A stretch of DNA of 5,783 nt from an uncultured Alphaproteobacteria bacterium. Lineage in GTDB: Bacteria; Pseudomonadota; Alphaproteobacteria; Minwuiales; Minwuiaceae. Position numbers and translations under genes: made by a program. The notes under the pieces are model-generated. The model worked only from the letters and a program-made list of their open reading frames with translations, did no database searches and had not been told where the DNA came from. The stretch is from positions 1-5,783 of the forward strand of contig CAJYBQ010000244.1 in assembly GCA_913064755.1 (NCBI GenBank). Direction: 5' to 3'. Positions 4,180-5,783 of the stretch are shown here, one piece after another (within the stretch, counting starts at the first letter, position 1; the number at the start of each line of letters is the position of its first letter).

Positions 4180-5783
4180 ATGAGCGGCACGAACGCTGTA
4201 CCCTACCAGGTCCTCGCCCGGAAATACCGCCCCCAGACATTCGACGAACTGATCGGGCAGGAGGCGCTTGTGCGCACCCTGGGCAATGCGATCGCGCGCA
4301 ACCGGCTGCATCACGGCTACATGCTGACCGGCGTGCGCGGCGTGGGCAAGACAACGACGGCGCGCATCATCGCCAAGGCCCTGAACTGCCGCAATGCCGA
4401 CGGGCCGACGATGAATCCCTGCGGCACCTGCGAGGATTGCCGCGCGATCGTCGATGGTCGCCACATCGACGTGCAGGAACTGGATGCCGCGTCGCGCACC
4501 AAGGTGGAGCAGATGCGGGAACTGCTCGACGGCGTTCCCTACCTGCCGGTCCAGGCCCGTACCAAGGTCTACATCATCGACGAGGTGCACATGCTCTCGT
4601 CGAACTCCTTCAACGCGCTGCTGAAGACGCTGGAGGAACCGCCCGCCCACGTCATCTTCATCTTTGCCACCACGGAAATCCGCAAGGTGCCGGTCACGGT
4701 GCTGTCACGCTGCCAGCGTTTCGACCTGCGTCGGGTGCCGGCCGACAAGCTGATCGCGCATCTCTCCGGGATCGCGGAGAAGGAACAGGCGGAGGTCGAC
4801 CCGGGTGCCCTGCAACTGATCGCGCGCGCGGCGGAAGGCTCCGTCCGCGATTCGCTGTCACTGCTCGACCAGGCCATCGCGCAGGGGGCGGGCAAGGCGG
4901 ACACGGCGCTGGTCCGCGACATGCTCGGCCTGGCCGACAGGATGCGCGTGCTGGACCTGTTCGAGGCGGTGATGGGCGGCAAGGCCGCGGAGGCGCTGCT
5001 GCTGCTGCGGGAACTGCACGATGCCGGGGCCGAGGCCCAGATCGTGCTGCAGGACATGCTGGAGATCACGCACTGGCTGTCGGCGGAGCGGCTGGCACCG
5101 GGCAACGAGCCACCGGAAGCCCGTTCGGGGCCGGAGCGGGAGAAGGGCGCGGCCCTGGCTGCCGCGCTGGCGATGCCGGCGCTCAGCCGCGCCTGGTCGC
5201 TGCTGCTGAAGGGGATCGAGGAATGCCGCATCGCGCCGGCACCCATGGCAGCGGCGGAGATGACCCTGATCCGGCTGGCCTATGCCACCAACCTGCCGGA
5301 CCCGGCGGACCTGCTGAAACGCTTGCAGTCCGGTGGTGGTGCGACGGCGCAGGGCAGGGCGCACGGCGCGGGAGCGGCACAGGGATCCAGCGCATCGGGT
5401 GACGGTCCTGCTGGCGTCAGTTCCCATGGTGGCAATTCCCCCAGTGGCAATTCCTCCGGTGGCAACGGTGGCTCGGTGGTTGCCTTCCGCGGGGGTGGTG
5501 CGGCCAGCCAGGCGCAGCGCGAACCGGCCGAGGAGCCTCTCTATCAGCCCGAACCCGCGCCCGACGTGGCACCGCCTGCCGAACAGGAGGTCGCGGTGGC
5601 GCCGCCGCACGCCGCCGGGCCGGCGGATTTCAGGGACCTCGTTCGCTACGTGGGGGACAAGGGCGAGAACAACCTTGCCGGTGAACTGACACATAACGTC
5701 AGGCTGGTGAGCTATCGCCCCGACAGGCTGGAAGTCGCGCTGACGGACAAGGCGGCGCCGGGCGTGGTGACTCGGTTGTCCCG
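4180..5783 (+). CDS. dnaX: DNA polymerase III clamp-loader subunit tau/gamma, DnaX (3' end cut by window edge)
   Basis: The gene starts at ATG 4180, 10 bases after GAGG (4166-4169), and stays open for 534 codons to the window edge. DnaX is the ATPase of the clamp loader, which opens the beta ring and, as tau, couples polymerase to DnaB. The AAA+ module shows 'LARKYRPQTFDELIGQ' (12-27), Walker A GVRGVGKT (51-58), zinc ligands Cys70, Cys81, Cys84 and Cys87, 'ASRTKVEQMRELLD' (104-117), Walker B 'IIDEVH' (132-137), the SRC motif (176-178) carrying the trans-acting arginine, and sensor 2 Arg223 in 'GSVRDSLSLLDQA'. The domain III collar spans about 246-375. A glycine/serine-rich linker (about 384-445) and an acidic-proline stretch follow. 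From about residue 485, 'DFRDLVRYVGDKGENNLAGEL' begins the tau C-terminal domain, whose end is missing. Tau in E. coli has 643 residues. In many bacteria ybaB and recR follow, but they lie outside this window. Confidence 0.97.
   Translation, partial: MSGTNAVPYQVLARKYRPQTFDELIGQEALVRTLGNAIARNRLHHGYMLTGVRGVGKTTTARIIAKALNCRNADGPTMNPCGTCEDCRAIVDGRHIDVQELDAASRTKVEQMRELLDGVPYLPVQARTKVYIIDEVHMLSSNSFNALLKTLEEPPAHVIFIFATTEIRKVPVTVLSRCQRFDLRRVPADKLIAHLSGIAEKEQAEVDPGALQLIARAAEGSVRDSLSLLDQAIAQGAGKADTALVRDMLGLADRMRVLDLFEAVMGGKAAEALLLLRELHDAGAEAQIVLQDMLEITHWLSAERLAPGNEPPEARSGPEREKGAALAAALAMPALSRAWSLLLKGIEECRIAPAPMAAAEMTLIRLAYATNLPDPADLLKRLQSGGGATAQGRAHGAGAAQGSSASGDGPAGVSSHGGNSPSGNSSGGNGGSVVAFRGGGAASQAQREPAEEPLYQPEPAPDVAPPAEQEVAVAPPHAAGPADFRDLVRYVGDKGENNLAGELTHNVRLVSYRPDRLEVALTDKAAPGVVTRLS
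5428..5472 (+). repeat. dnaX: Three 15-bp tandem units in the DnaX linker
   Basis: Units GGTGGCAATTCCCCC, AGTGGCAATTCCTCC and GGTGGCAACGGTGGC lie head to tail in the reading frame, coding GGNSP, SGNSS and GGNGG (residues 417-431). The first two units differ at only two bases; the third diverges in its second half. They sit inside the glycine-rich spacer between the clamp-loader module and the tau C-terminal domain, where repeat-number changes would be tolerated because 15 bp keeps the frame. Confidence 0.7.

Noticed and set aside
3947..4183. 78-codon open frame on the plus strand over the SRP RNA
   Set aside because: It is read straight through the conserved SRP RNA core, and its composition (Cys, Trp and Pro-rich) is not protein-like.
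3901..4650. 249-codon open frame antisense across the SRP RNA and the dnaX start
   Set aside because: It runs opposite a confident structured RNA gene and opposite the DnaX AAA+ domain, with no domain of its own.
4437..5402. 321-codon open frame on the plus strand inside dnaX (its -1 frame)
   Set aside because: It is a GC-driven shadow: the translation is rich in Gly, Arg and Ala with no domain, while dnaX motifs are intact in the other frame. A -1 shift into it would give a protein of about gamma length, ending at 5402, but I saw no slippery heptamer, so programmed frameshifting is not supported.
4858..5694. 278-codon open frame antisense to dnaX
   Set aside because: Arginine-rich low-complexity translation opposite a confident dnaX frame; a codon-bias artefact.
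1..5783. Search for mobile elements, CRISPR arrays, toxin-antitoxin pairs, phage genes or tRNAs
   Set aside because: No transposase motifs, terminal repeats, spaced direct repeats, tRNA-like cloverleafs or paired small genes were seen. The window looks like a stable core region.

Overview
The window is a GC-rich chromosomal segment, most likely from an alphaproteobacterium of the Rhodospirillales type. The grounds are the protein families: a MotB/TolR-like peptidoglycan-anchored protein, a TipF-like degenerate EAL protein, and an alphaproteobacterial-style DnaX behind a small SRP RNA. No taxonomic search was possible, so the assignment stops there. I see no insertion sequence, phage gene, CRISPR array, tRNA or rRNA. 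The segment reads as ordinary core genome.

Layout, left to right. (1) The 3' part of an OmpA/MotB-type peptidoglycan-binding protein (+) enters from the left edge. (2) A secreted glutathione-peroxidase-family protein (-) converges on it. (3) Divergent from the peroxidase, across a gap of about 65 bp containing a small palindrome, lies a membrane protein with two predicted membrane segments, a coiled coil and a degenerate EAL domain (+, TipF-like). (4) About 100 bp further on is a 10-segment EamA/DMT transporter (+). (5) An 84-codon gene of unknown function (-) converges on the transporter. (6) Divergent from it, after a spacer with overlapping hairpins, comes the 4.5S-type SRP RNA gene (ffs, +). 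(7) About 75 bp downstream of the RNA, dnaX (clamp-loader tau/gamma subunit, +) starts and runs off the right edge after 534 codons.

Functional links are limited. The peptidoglycan-anchored protein and the TipF-like protein both belong to envelope or flagellar-pole biology, but they are separated by an unrelated peroxidase and are probably not one operon. The SRP RNA followed by dnaX is a housekeeping pair seen in other bacteria. The transporter and the small protein look independent.

The points worth a second look are modest. They are the degenerate c-di-GMP site of the EAL protein, the glycine-rich tandem-repeat linker of DnaX (a possible partial-proteolysis site, with no slippery heptamer in view), the unidentified 84-residue protein, and the palindromes around the SRP RNA. 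I found no convincing new biological system.
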